DNA of 64,000 nt from Rhynchopus sp. YZ270_cl-10 (taxonomy: Eukaryota; Euglenozoa; Diplonemea; Diplonemida; Diplonemidae). Under the pieces are notes generated by a model. That model did not search any database. It was not told the origin of the DNA and was given only the letters and a program-made list of their open reading frames with translations. Shown in pieces: positions 29,326 to 40,180 of the stretch. The translations under genes and the position numbers were made by a program. The DNA lies in assembly GCA_964035575.1 (NCBI GenBank), contig OZ037895.1:992001-1056000 (forward strand), in the 5' to 3' direction. Every line of letters starts with the position of its first letter. Positions within the stretch are counted from its first letter, which is position 1.

Positions 29326-32300
29326 ATGCAACACGTGAAGATCTTTGGCGAGCTTGAGGGTGAGGAAGGCACCCCCCGTCGTGTGGATGTGCACGGTGAC
29401 GGTACCATCCGCATCGAGCTCCACGGCGGCAAAGTGCTCTTGGGTGAAGGTGCCGACAAGGACGGCGAGGTCACCATTCATGTCCTCCACCAAGACGACA
29501 TCGCCGCCACACTGGACCACGACTCAGTCAGCCTTCTTGGATGCACCCTGCCACGTGTCGTATGCTTCCCACCCACCACCCTCCACCCTCCCCAAGCTCT
29601 TTAATGATGTGTGCCATCAGGTTTGGGTTTATATTTTGTTTCCAAAAAAAAATATCATACAGAGTGCGGGTCTGTTCTCCGAAAGCTACCAGAAGGCACT
29701 GAAGGCAGGTCAGGTGTCGCTGCTTGCGGACGACACGATGAACACTTGCCTGCAGCGTGTGGAGGAGGCTGTGCACAACTCGACGTTCAACCATGGGGTC
29801 AAGCCGCAGTACAACGTGGCACCACCTGCACTGCTGCGCACACTGGCTGCACAGGCGACTAAGGGTGAGGCACCACGCAAGGTGCAGGGCAGCATCGACA
29901 GGGACGAGGCCACCACAGGCATCTCCCTCTGTGGGCAGGCTGTGTCCATCAAAGAGCTGCGCCTGCTCTGTGAGGCGCTTGCCGACCCCGCCACCAACAT
30001 CGACCTGCTCGACCTCCAGCAGTGCCTCGACGTCAAAGGCAAGCCTGCCATCCCGCACGACGAAATCGAGTTCGAATCCGAAGCCATCCAACGCCAATGG
30101 GGCACAGTCACCCTCGAGGAAGGCGATGAGAAGGGCGACAAACTCCGTGCCGCAATCGCACCAGTCGAGCTGGTGTCGGTTGAACAGGGCTTCCGACAAC
30201 TCGCGAAGAGCCAGCTGAACAGGATGGACATGGTGTGTTTATGTTATCCATGATGACTTCATATTGTGGTTGCCACCTTTGAAGAACTCATTTTTTTAAG
30301 GTGATTAAGCACGAGAGACTTAGGATCATCTTATAAACTTTTCTTTTTTCTTCAAAAATTCTCTTCCCTCTCTTCGCAACAGTTCCTTGCAGCACTAAGC
30401 GAGAACAACACCCTGACAAGCCTGGACCTCTCGCACAACTCGCTCGGCACGCTACCCGACGGGAAGAAGTCTTTCAAGCAGCTCCGCAGTGCCAAGCATG
30501 CGCTGGAGGACCACACCTCGCTGCTTGCCGTCAACCTGAGCGGCAACGACATGGGCGCTAAAGGGACTGGCGTCATCGTCAAAGGCCTCGTCCAGAATGT
30601 GCACATCACTGATCTCGACTTCAGCGACAACAGCATTGGAGACGACGTATGCACATGCAAACCACACAAAAACCCCCTACAGTTTTAATTCCACCCCACT
30701 TCACTTCACCACCACCACCACCACAAACCCAACAGGAAGAAGAAGACGTGGACGAGGACGCCGAAGCAGACGACCCTGCCTTTGGCGAACCGCTCTCTGG
30801 CTTAGAGGTATGCCCTTCCCCCCTTCCCCCCTTCCCCCCTTCCCCCCTTCCCCCCTTCCCCCCTTCCCCCCTTCCCCCCTTCCCCCCTTCCCCCCTTCCC
30901 CCCTTCCCCCCTTCCCCCCTTCCCCCCTTCCCCCCTCTCCCCCATTTCACTCCAACCCACCTCCCCACACAGGCCTTCGCGGACCTCTTCAAGAAGAACA
31001 AATTCATCCGCAAGCTCTCCCTCGCCCGCAACCGCATCAAACCCATTGACCTGGCAGAGGAGGAGCCCACTGGTATACTCTTCGACCCCCCAGCCACCCA
31101 CACCTCCCCTTCCCCCCACTCAGACACCTTTGGCGAAGACCAATCGTTCTACAAAATGCTGTTCCCGTTACGTACCTTCCACCGTGTCACTACGCTTGAT
31201 CTTTCAGGAAATGAGCTTGGTGCAGGTGGTGCGTATATCTTAGGCGCAGCGTTGCAGCGTAATAAGAGCATTACGCATCTTGATGTAGGAGAGTGCGGGC
31301 TCTGCCCGCAGGGGGTGGCTGCGTTGTGCAACCACCTTGCTGGGGGGAACTGTTTGAAGACGTTGGTGCTGCGGCGCAACAATTTTATTAACACAAAGGG
31401 GAAAAAAGCGGCGAAGGCGTCTGCAAAGGCGGTCTCCTCACTGTGCACATTCCTGAGCAGCGAGCAGAACCAACTTCACACTTTGGACCTCGCCTACAGC
31501 AACCTCGGCAGCGAACACGCAACCTCCGTTCTCGATGCCCTCGCATCCTGCACAACCCTCTCCGTCCTCGACCTCTCCCTCAACCGCCTCTGTGGCTCCT
31601 CCACTGGAGAGTACATCCCCGATGCGCTCCCAAGCCTCGCAAAACTCATCCACGCTGTCCCCATTAAGGAGCTATACCTCAAATGGAACTTCCTCCAGGC
31701 AGCTGGAGGCACCCTCTTGGGGGAAGCACTAAAAGGCTCGCAGGTTGAAATCCTGGATGTGACGCAGAATCATCTGAGAGGGGAAGGGTTGTCTGTGGTG
31801 TGCGCGGCGAGCGATAACGTTGTGACCCTCCGTGCGGCGGCGAATGGGGCATGTGGTGAGGCGGCGACAGCGTTGGCAGCGTTGGTGCAAAGGGCGTCGA
31901 GACTGTCTATCTTGGATATCAGCGATAACAAGCTGGGGACAAACGCAGCGTCGACAATCCTCTCGGCGGTGGGTGACACATCGTTGTCTGCGCTGAACAT
32001 CAGCAAGAACATGATAGGGTCGAATGCAGCACCCTTAGTAGGCCAGGCTGCGCGGTCGTTGCACACATTGCTTGCAGGAGACAATGACTTTGGGTCAGAG
32101 GCGATCATGAAGCATGTCTTGCCAGGGTTGGCAACGAACGCTCGTCTCAGGACGTTATCAGTGTGGGGCGGTGCAGGCTCCAGTGTAGCCTGCCTGCAGG
32201 CAGCCACGGAAGCGCTGGCCAGCAACGACACCCTCCTCGAGGTGGACCTAGGCATCCCGCTGGTCGACCTGCAGCACAGCACCGCGGACTGCAACGCCTT

Positions 32301-32367
32301 CGCGAGCAAGCTCTACCAGAACCTAAAAAACACAGACTTTGTCTCCCCAGCGGAGTTGGTCCTCTGA
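29326..32367 (+). CDS. Leucine-rich-repeat protein (RNI type), 6 exons
   Basis: Proposed exons are 29326-29559, 29663-30232, 30383-30646, 30736-30807, 30973-31072 and 31124-32367 (827 residues); every junction keeps frame. The N-terminal 260 residues are not recognised. From exon 3 onward there are RNase-inhibitor-type repeats, such as LTSLDLSHNSLG, VTTLDLSGNELGAGG, ITHLDVGECGL and LSILDISDNKLG, likely a protein-binding horseshoe. An acidic insert (EEEDVDEDAEAD) is encoded by the 72-nt fourth exon. Intron 2 contains a family A element, intron 4 a TTCCCCCC array. Intron 5 is only 51 nt and divisible by three, so its retention would add 17 residues without a stop. The partner and place in the cell are unknown. 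Confidence 0.8.
30298..30338 (+). repeat. Family A hairpin element (A6) inside an intron
   Basis: AAGGTGATT and GATCATCTT arms: the usual C-G pair is replaced by T-A on both sides. It ends 44 nt before the 3' splice site, running into the polypyrimidine tract. Confidence 0.65.
30812..30938 (+). repeat. Intronic TTCCCCCC microsatellite
   Basis: About 16 copies of an 8-bp pyrimidine unit filling most of intron 4 of the LRR gene. Read through, it would give Pro/Phe/Ser/Leu repeats. Confidence 0.8.
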
Positions 32368-33167
32368 AGGGGAAAGGAAAAAGAATGAAGGGAAAAATGG
32401 GGCGTGCTTCCGCACGACTCGTAGAGGGGAAAAGGGGGAAGGTTGTGGGGAGCAAGTGCTGAGAGCGAAACGCTAAAAGTGTGTTGTAAAAAAAAACAAT
32501 TTGTGGGTCCCGAATATTGCCCGTTGTGTGTTGTGTTACGTGATTTTTGAAGCGGGAGGATCACATTATCAGATGTAAACCACGAAATGGATTGTAGGAC
32601 TGCATGGTTGGGGTGTACCCCCCGGTACAGCCGGTCATACCAAGGTACACTGTTCACGAGAGGGCTTTTGTATTTCATGTCAACTTTTTTTGTTGTTTGT
32701 TTTTGCTACTCCCCACTTATGCTGCCAGATTGCAGCACTGCAGCTTTAGTACTGTTGTACCATCTTATCTGTCACTGAAAAATAATGGGGGGGTGGGGAA
32801 GGTTGAGAAAGCTGTTACCAGCCTTCCAACGCCACTCTCACTTCCTACCCTCTGATCTTGCAGTTCTCTGCAGCTTCAAGGGGGAGGAATTTTCTTTTTT
32901 ATATTTCCTCACTCCTCTCTTCTCTCTGTACCTCCCACAAAGCAATACACCACGTTTTCATTTTGTTCGAACTATGGGGAAAAAGCTAGTTTACATCCTC
33001 ATTTTTTTTCTCAATAATTACTGCATTTTCTCTTCCCACACAAACACCAAACCACCCTACAGGAATCTGCCTGAATAACAAGAGGGCAGACAAAAAAAAA
33101 AAAAACCACCTTTTTTTTCCCAGCCTGGGGGGATCTTTTTCCTTTTTTTTCCCCTTTTTCCCCCACA
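32368..33167. other. Spacer between LRR and FKBP15-like genes
   Basis: No gene supported. Holds one full-length family B element and the T-rich leader of the next gene. Confidence 0.55.
32586..32692 (+). repeat. Family B element (B2), full length
   Basis: Begins AATGGATTGTAGGACTG, has GGGGTGTACCCCCC, then ACCAAGGTACACTG, TTCACGAGAGGGC and TTTTGTATTTCATGTCAAC, and ends in a T run. The same left half occurs in B3. Confidence 0.65.
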
Positions 33168-36100
33168 ATGCCGGCCGAGGTGTTACACGCAGCGGTGGTG
33201 ACGCTGTTTCAGCTGAACCAGCAGACGCAGGGATATGATAGCAAAGGGCAGGTTGGTGCCGCTATCACGGGTGAGGGGGGAGCATACAAGCTTGTGTGCT
33301 ATGACGACAAGCAGAACTACCTGGCAACGGCGACAATCAGCGGGAACAACGAATCGGGACCACGTCTGATCATGAAGCAGGACAACTATGCGAGTTTCAA
33401 GGACGACGCGGGCACGCAGTTCTCGCTGTACTTCACAGAGGAGAAGAACATGCAGATGTTCGCCATGTACGCAGTGCTTGCGATGTACGGTGCGGCAGGC
33501 ATGCCCACACACACAATGACCTCTGCAGACCTCACAGAGCCCACCTCCTCAGAGACAGTAGACGTCGGCGACACCGTCGGCCTCAAGTTCAACGGATACT
33601 ACGTAGGCATGGGCCAGGGTGTCCCGACACTCAGCTACCAGTTCGACAACAACGTGCAGTCCAAGCACACATACAAAATCGAGGTATGGAAAACGGGGTT
33701 TTTTGTGTGGCATTTCTTGGATCAGAAGTGAAAATGGATGTAGGACTGTAGGGTGGTTTGGGGTTCACCTCGGTCCATGATATTTACACTGTTCACGAAA
33801 GGGATTTTGTATTTCAAGTCAAACTTTTTTCAGTATTCCACATATTTTTCTAACAGATTCCGTCCTCGAACACTAACCTGAGGCCTGACATGAAGGGTTT
33901 TGAGGGTCAGGTGTGCGGGATGCGTCAAGGGTCGAAGAGATGTGTTGTCATCCCGAACGCGTGCAGGAGGGGCACAGAGGCGGCGGGCGAGAGCACTATC
34001 ATTGTGATGATGGAGGTGCGCAAGGTCAAGAAGGAGGAGAAGCCACAGGGCTACCAGCAGCAGCCGCAGCAGGGTTACGCTGTATGTATCCACACACCTT
34101 CACAACAGATGTGCCATGTTCACGTAGGAATTGTTTAATAATTGTGTTTTTCAACCATATATGCCATATGCCATCTCCCACAGCAAGCCGCCCCCGTCCA
34201 GCAACAACAACCCGCAAACTTCCAAGACTACCAAAACCAGCAGCAACAGCCCCAGCAGCAGCCGCTCTCCATCGGGATGGTATGGTTCCCAAAAGGGGTG
34301 ACAGTGTCAAGACTGTCTCAATGGCCACACATTGTTTGCCCATTTTTTTCTGTGTTCGCTCTATTTTTCACCACAACAGCAACCCGGGTACCAGCAACCC
34401 CAGCAGGTTGTTGTCGCGCAACCCCAGCAGTTCCAACCCGTCGCCGCTGCCGCACCTGTTGCAGCAGCACCCGCAGCAGCCGCAGCAGCGCCTGCAGAGG
34501 TGCCGTCTGCAGCAGCGGGCCTGACGCCCGAGCAGCTGCGCACGATGAACGACACCTCGACAAACGTGACATCGCTTGTGTCAAACGTGAACGAGCTGAA
34601 CCAGAAGGTCGACATGCTGTCGACAGACTTCAAGATCGCGCAGAAGAAAGAGAAGCCGACAACACTGACGGCAGCACAGCTGCAGCACTCTGTGGTGGCG
34701 ATGCTCGACGAAAACAAGAACCTGAAGGACGAGGTGCGTGCGAAGGACGACATGATCAAGACGCTTGAGCAGCGCTCGCTCGACCTTGAGAAGAAGGTCG
34801 ACAAATTCGCCACCTCCGCACACTCGCTCATGGAGGACAAGAAGGCCTCCGCCACGAACGCAACAGACGTGCGCCTTGAGATGGACCGCCGTGTCCTCAA
34901 GCTCCAGGAGGAGGTGCAGCGCGCCACGTCTGAGAGGGACGACTCGCAGCGCCATCTGGCCACAGGTATGTCCTTTGACTGACCCTCCACAACCCACTCT
35001 ACACTCCACACACAGTCAAAAAGCTCCTCGACCTCTCCGAAGACGAGATCCGCAAGGTCAAGGGCGAGAACGAGATTGTCAAGGTGCAGTCCGAGAACAC
35101 TCGCATGAAGGTACACTGCCACATCCTGCCCCCCCCTTTAGCAATCTCAACACTGCACACATCAGACTTAGGTTCAAAGAAGCTTTTTGACTTACTTCTC
35201 TCCACAAACACCACCACCACACAGCTGACCCACACCGAGGACAGCTTCCGCACCGAGAAGGAGGCACGCCGTCTCAGCGACGAGAAGGTCATGCAGCTCA
35301 GCGGCGAGCTCTCCGAGCTGCGCGACACCCTCATGCGCAAGGAGCGCGACCTGCAGGAGAAGATGAAGAAGATCGAGGGCGACCGTCTCAACTTCAACAA
35401 CCTTCTGGAGGAGGAGCGCCAGCGCGCCGAGCGCGACATGAACCAGATGCGCGACGAGATGGTTGCAGACCTGCAGTCCCGCGAACGCCGCTTCAACTCC
35501 GAGAAAGAACGCGTCGCAGAAGACCAATTCGCCCGCGGAGTCGAGAAGGGAACCGACGAAGGCAAAACCGAAGCCCGCCTCGTCTACGAAGAAGAAATCG
35601 CCGGAGTCCGCGCACGCGCCATGGAAATCGAAGGCGACCTTCAATCCGACCTCTCCAAGCTCAAGGTCGACATCGAAGGCCTCCAGACCGAACTCACTGG
35701 GGCAGAAACCAGCGTCATTGGCCTTAAGGCTGAGCTTGCCTCCCTTGAAGACAAACACACTGTCCTGGACCATGAGCACAGCATCCTCAAGGAGTCCAAC
35801 CAAAACGACCAGGACGCACACCAAACCTTTGTCGCGCAGCAGGAGGCCTCCCAGGCAGAGCTCAAGGCAACCATCGAGACCATCACCTCAAAGCTCGCGC
35901 AGGAGACCGAGGCGCTCGACAACGCGAACGAACGCTGCGGGGAGAGCGACGAACGGTTCCGCAACGCAGAGCTTCGCTTTGGCGCTGCAGTGGAGAGCAT
36001 GCACAGAGACGTTGTCCCTAAGGTGCACCTTGGTGCCGTCGCTAAGGCAATCTTTGCAGGCAACCAACCAGACCTTTCCTTCGAGGAAGATGAAGCAAAC

Positions 36101-37382
36101 TACCCCAAAACCGTCGAAACCGTGAAAATCGACCCCGAATCGAAGAAAGACGACGACGACTGGTCTGAAGTAACCCGCCCCTCCTCTAACGAAGCGAAGG
36201 TGTCTTCTGTCGACGAAAACGCAAAGCCGAGAGATCAGTTCGACGGAGACGACATGGTTCGCGTCGAGCGCGAGCTCGACGCCTCCGACCCTAAGGAATC
36301 CGAAAAGGAAGCAGAATCTGAAGACAAAAAAGACGACGACGAGGAAGAGTCTGAAGACAAGAAGGAGACCCTTAAGGAGACCACGGAAGCCAAGGACGAC
36401 GTCTCCGAGACATCAGAGAAGAAGGAGGAGGTTGAGGAGAAGACTGAGGTTGACGAGGAGAAGGAGACAGAGGAGAAGGCAGCATCCGAGGAGGCATCTG
36501 AGGAGGCAAAAGAGGAAGTGGCGGAAACGCCGGCAGAGGCAGAGAAGGAAGAGGAAGAGGAGAAGGAGGCAGAGAAGGAGGTGGTGGAGGAGTCCACTGA
36601 CGCGAAGGTGGCGGAAGAGGAGGAGGAGAAGGTGGCAGAGGAGGTGCAGGAGGAAGAGGAGAAGGAGGTGGAGGAGAAGGAGGCCGATGTGACCGAAGAC
36701 GCACCTCTGGCAGAGAAGGAGGAGGAGAAGGAAGAGGAGACCAAGCCGGTGGAGGAGAAGGAGGAGGAGAAAGTGGAAGAGGAAGAGGTTGTGGAGAAGG
36801 AGGCAGAAGCAGTGGTGGAGGAGAAGGTCGAGGAGGAGGAGGTGACAGTCGGTCGCGACAACGCAGATGAGTCTGACGACGATGCGCCGATTGTCCCGAA
36901 GCGTAAGGAAGAGGATTCGGACGACTCTGAAGATGAGAAGGTATGCGCACCACCACCACCACCACCACCACCACCACCACCACCAGCAACAGCAAATACA
37001 ATGTAAAGTGGTAACGTCACCCACCCATATTCAGTGATTATCAAAGTTAAAAAGCAAAAAGCAAAAAAAATATACTCAAACCCTCCCACAGCCTGCCCCA
37101 GCCAAGGCAGCAAGCCCTCTCGACGACGACTCCTCCTCCGAAGAAGTTGCCAAGCCTGCGGCCAAGCCTGCCGCAAAGCCAGCGGTACGTTCCCTTACCC
37201 CCCACCCCCTCCCTCCCTCCCTCCCCCCTTCTGAAATACATACTAAAAAATATCCCCCTTATCCTCAGGCGTTCTTCGACTCCGATAGCGACAGCAGCTC
37301 TGACGTGCCCGCGCGCGCCTCACCTTCCAAGCCTGCCGCGAAGAAGTCTGTTTTCGACGACTCCTCCTCCTCTGAGGAGTGA
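33168..37382 (+). CDS. FKBP15/WAFL-like protein: WH1-like, FKBP, coiled coil
   Basis: Proposed exons are 33168-33683, 33857-34081, 34184-34279, 34380-34965, 35016-35110, 35225-36940, 37092-37184 and 37269-37382 (1,146 residues), all in frame with CAG acceptors. Residues ~1-105 match the WH1-like start of FKBP15 (GQVGAAITG, RLIMKQDNYASFKDD, FSLYFTEEKNMQMF). Residues ~125-225 are an FKBP fold (VDVGDTVGLKFNGYYVG, MRQGSKRCVVIPNA, VMMEVRKVKK). The catalytic aromatic pocket is only partly kept, so prolyl-isomerase activity is doubtful. A Gln/Pro/Ala linker, a long coiled coil (~320-800), a Glu/Lys/Val tract (~865-1050) and an acidic Ser/Asp tail follow. Animal FKBP15 links endosomes to actin; a similar role here is inference. 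Confidence 0.8.
33732..33830 (+). repeat. Family B element (B3) inside an intron
   Basis: Full-length copy in intron 1 of the FKBP15-like gene: AATGGATGTAGGACTG, GGGGTTCACC, TTCACGAAAGGG, TTTGTATTTCAAGTCAAAC and T run, ending 26 nt before the 3' splice site. Confidence 0.65.
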
Positions 37383-37784
37383 GAGCTGTGGGGAGAAAAA
37401 AAGAGGGTTTCAAGTAAAACGAAAAAAGCGGACAATATGTAACGGTGTATTGCACTATACAGCTACAGGGGGGAGAACGCTCCGAAGAACGTGAATGAAA
37501 AAAAAAAAAAAAAAAAATGAGCGTCATTGGGTACAGATCCTGCACTAGCAGGTGATTGTCGACACAACAACAAAAACCCCCTCTTTTCTTCTTCTCCAAA
37601 TCTACACTGTACCCCCTCTCCCTCCAAGGAAGGAAGAAGGAGCTCTGGCACTTAGAGCATAGGTTTCATCTCAATTGTTTTCAGCTTTTTTCTATATTTT
37701 TGCCAACTCCTTGTCGGGAAATGAGAACGCGAATCGGTCACCGAGCGGAAAAAGGACGAGGGAACAGACAGATTTTTTTTTATT

Positions 37785-37985
37785 GGTACACAGTCAACAA
37801 GGGGGCTTTTGTATTTCAAACCAACTCCCTTTTTTATATACTCGCCCTTTCACCTTTCGAGGCTTGTGTTTGTTTTGCTGTCATCGTCTATTTATGGTGT
37901 ACCCGTTCATGTCTTTTCTTTCTTTCCACACCCGTACCAAGGTACACTGTCACGAGAGGGCTTTGTATTTCAAGTCAAATTTTCT
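37785..37985 (+). repeat. Two family B pieces in tandem (B4a, B4b)
   Basis: B4a at 37785-37827 (GGGGGCTTTTGTATTTC). B4b at 37934-37985 has the perfect palindrome GTACCAAGGTAC, then ACTGTCACGAGAGGGC and TTTGTATTTCAAGTCAAA. Confidence 0.6.
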
Positions 37986-38764
37986 TTGCCGCTTTTCCCC
38001 CAGAACCCCTTCAGACGACCAGCTGACAAGTTTTTTTTTTTCTCAAAAAAAAATCAGAGAAATGTTCCATACAAAAAAGCGCAGCTGTGTCTGATGATTG
38101 AATCGAAGCATTAGTTGTCGTCAAAAAAGAGATAAAACAATGACATGATCTAAAGATCGAACAAAATAATTTCAACAAAAAAAATGCCAAAGAAAAAAAA
38201 ATACTGGTGTACCTACCACGAGTGACTTGGTTGGCACTGTGTCCGCAAGTGAATATTTGAAAAAAAAAAATTGGAAAAACAAAAGCAAAAACAAAAACAA
38301 AAACAAAAACAAAAGCAAACTTTTTTTTGGGGAGGAATGGTCTGCGTATTTTCTGGTGACGGTGGGGAACAGGGGGAAAAAGATAATGTTCATACAAAAA
38401 ATAGGAGGGAGAAGGAGAGAGAGAGAATATTTCAAAGGGAAAAAGGGAAACAAGAAGAGAAAAAAAAATCATATTTTTGGATCAGCGATCATGTGGGGAA
38501 TGGGTAGCACAATAAAATAAAAAGTTGGGGAGGGGAATGTATGGTAAATACCGTGTACATCAGCAAATGTTATTGAGCCACTAATGTTGAGAATTTAGTG
38601 GGTCCAGTACGTTTTTTTTATGTATAAGGTAGGTACTAATTCCTTCTTTCTTCTTAGCTAATGCGTGTCCATAATTCTGTTTTTTTCTCTTTTTTCTTCT
38701 TTTTTTGACTGGCGCCTGGCGTTTTTTCAACTTTTTTCTTTGTTATTTTAAGGTATGTATGTGT

Positions 38765-38802
38765 GCATGCACGAGAGTCACATTCATCCTTACAAAGTTT
38801 TC
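38765..38802 (+). repeat. Family D element (D2)
   Basis: GCATGCACGAGAGTCACATTCATCC then TTACAAAGTTTT. A C-like remnant (GGCGTTTTTTCAACTTTTTT) lies 45 bp upstream. Confidence 0.45.
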
Positions 38803-39288
38803 CTTTTGTTCGCCCCCCTTTTCCCCCCTCTGCCTGCGTTTATTGAATGGTGCGTAGTAACCTTTTCCTTTTTTGCCCTCATTTTGTTTCTAAAAAAAAA
38901 AAAATACAAAAAAAAAAAAAAATACCCTGTGGTATTTTTGCTCGTGTGTATTTGTGGAAAATATTTTTGTGTGACAAAAAAAAAAAAAAATGATTTGTTT
39001 CTGTGTGTTGCCTTTTTTATATTCTCCCTCCCCCTTGCTCCCCAGCTTTCTCCCCTCGCACAACACCCCCTCGAATCTCATCAAAGAAAGGTACCTACCT
39101 GCCTACCTGCCGTTTTTATTGTAGTGTAATTGGTGTGTGCTTATGTGCCTTATAGGTAGCGGTTCTGATGAAAAACAAACAACAACAAAAAAAAAAAAAA
39201 ACAACAAAAAAACTGTAGTGTATCCGGGCGTGTTCCTTGTGATAAGCTTTTCCTTGTCAATATCAAAAAAAAAATTTTTTTTGTTACA

Positions 39289-39358
39289 ATGGTGTTCCGG
39301 AGGTGGCCTATATTGACATGTCCTTGACAGGTCTTTGATGGTTGTTCGGTAACACCAT
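39289..39358. repeat. Fold-back element, family F copy 2
   Basis: ATGGTGTTCCGG and CGGTAACACCAT ends around TATATTGACATGTCCTTGAC, as in 24747-24858. Confidence 0.5.
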
Positions 39359-39404
39359 ACAAGGAATCTTCTGTGTCTTTTTTTTAAAATCCTTTCAAAA
39401 GGTG

Positions 39405-39446
39405 TAGGTGAACTAAGCATGAGAGGCTTCGGTTCATCCTATCAAC
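39405..39446 (+). repeat. Family A hairpin element (A7)
   Basis: TAGGTGAAC and GTTCATCCTA arms: C-G of the consensus is replaced by A-T on both sides. Inner AAGC/GCTT stem retained. Confidence 0.6.
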
Positions 39447-39767
39447 TTTTTCTTCAAGGTAGCTAATGCAAGATGGTCATGTCTCCTGAGGCCTGCTTCA
39501 TCTTCAATGGTTCTCTTTTTTGGTTAGTGAGTGTGCATGTGTGTGAGAAAAAAAAAAATGTGTGTGTTTTTTGTCTCTGATCCGAGACCAGCGATTTGTG
39601 TGTTTTTTCCTTCCAAAAAGAGTGTTTCTTCCCACAAAAAAAAAGTTTTCCTACTTTCTTCACCAATTCTGTGTTACTTTTTGTTTTTTTTTTTCTCTTT
39701 CAAAAAAAAAAAAAAAAGCAAAACAAAAAACAAAAGCAAAATGACCACTTTTTTACCTTACCCCCCT

Positions 39768-39912
39768 ACACGACGGGACCAGTGACAAGTGACAAGTGAA
39801 ATGACATGTCATTTCACTTGTCACTCAAAAAAGTCACTTGTCATGACAAGTGATTTACTTGTCATTCACTTGTCATTTTCACTTGTCACTTGTCACTGGT
39901 CCCGTCGTGTAC
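39768..39912. mobile_element. Fold-back/MITE with CACGACGGGACC ends, TA flanks
   Basis: TACACGACGGGACCAGTGAC at the left and its reverse complement at the right, TA at both outer edges. The interior repeats ACTTGTC on both strands. TA duplication and CAC-starting ends suggest a Tc1/mariner-type origin. Confidence 0.6.
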
Positions 39913-40180
39913 CCTCCTCCCCCCCTTCACCACACTCACCCAGAAAGGGAGGGGGAAAAAACCTATTTATCCCCCCTATTTTTTGTCTTTTGTACACAGT
40001 TCCCTTTCCTCCCCCCTCCATCCCTCCCTCCCCCTTTCTGTATTCTTTTCACCCTCCCCTTGTCATTTTTTCTTGACAGGGCGAACCTCTCTCTCTCTCT
40101 CTCTCTAGAGGTTTTGAGAATCTTCCTTGAACACCTTTTTTCTTTTTCTCTTTTCTCTCTCTCTCTTCCCCCCTCCACCT

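Larger units (their letters stand above)
37383..40180. other. Spacer, A/T-run rich
   Basis: No gene supported. It holds two B pieces, one D, one F and one A element, one fold-back, an AAAAAC run (38280-38315) and several mononucleotide tracts. A CT run (40088-40106) ending CTCTAG is the likely trans-splice acceptor for the channel gene. Confidence 0.55.

Noticed and set aside
30649-30972. N-terminal extension of the LRR protein with Pro/Phe/Ser repeats
   Set aside because: This is read-through of intron 3, the short fourth exon and the TTCCCCCC array of intron 4; GTATGC donors and CAG acceptors give a frame-keeping spliced model instead.
36235-37176. Minus-strand Ser/Phe-rich frame
   Set aside because: Antisense of the Glu/Lys-rich tract of the FKBP15-like gene (GAG/GAA codons read as CTC/TTC).
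40127-40180. Longer N-terminus for the K+ channel (LFLFSLSLFPPPP)
   Set aside because: It has no ATG and is translation of the pyrimidine-rich leader; the first ATG is at 40181.
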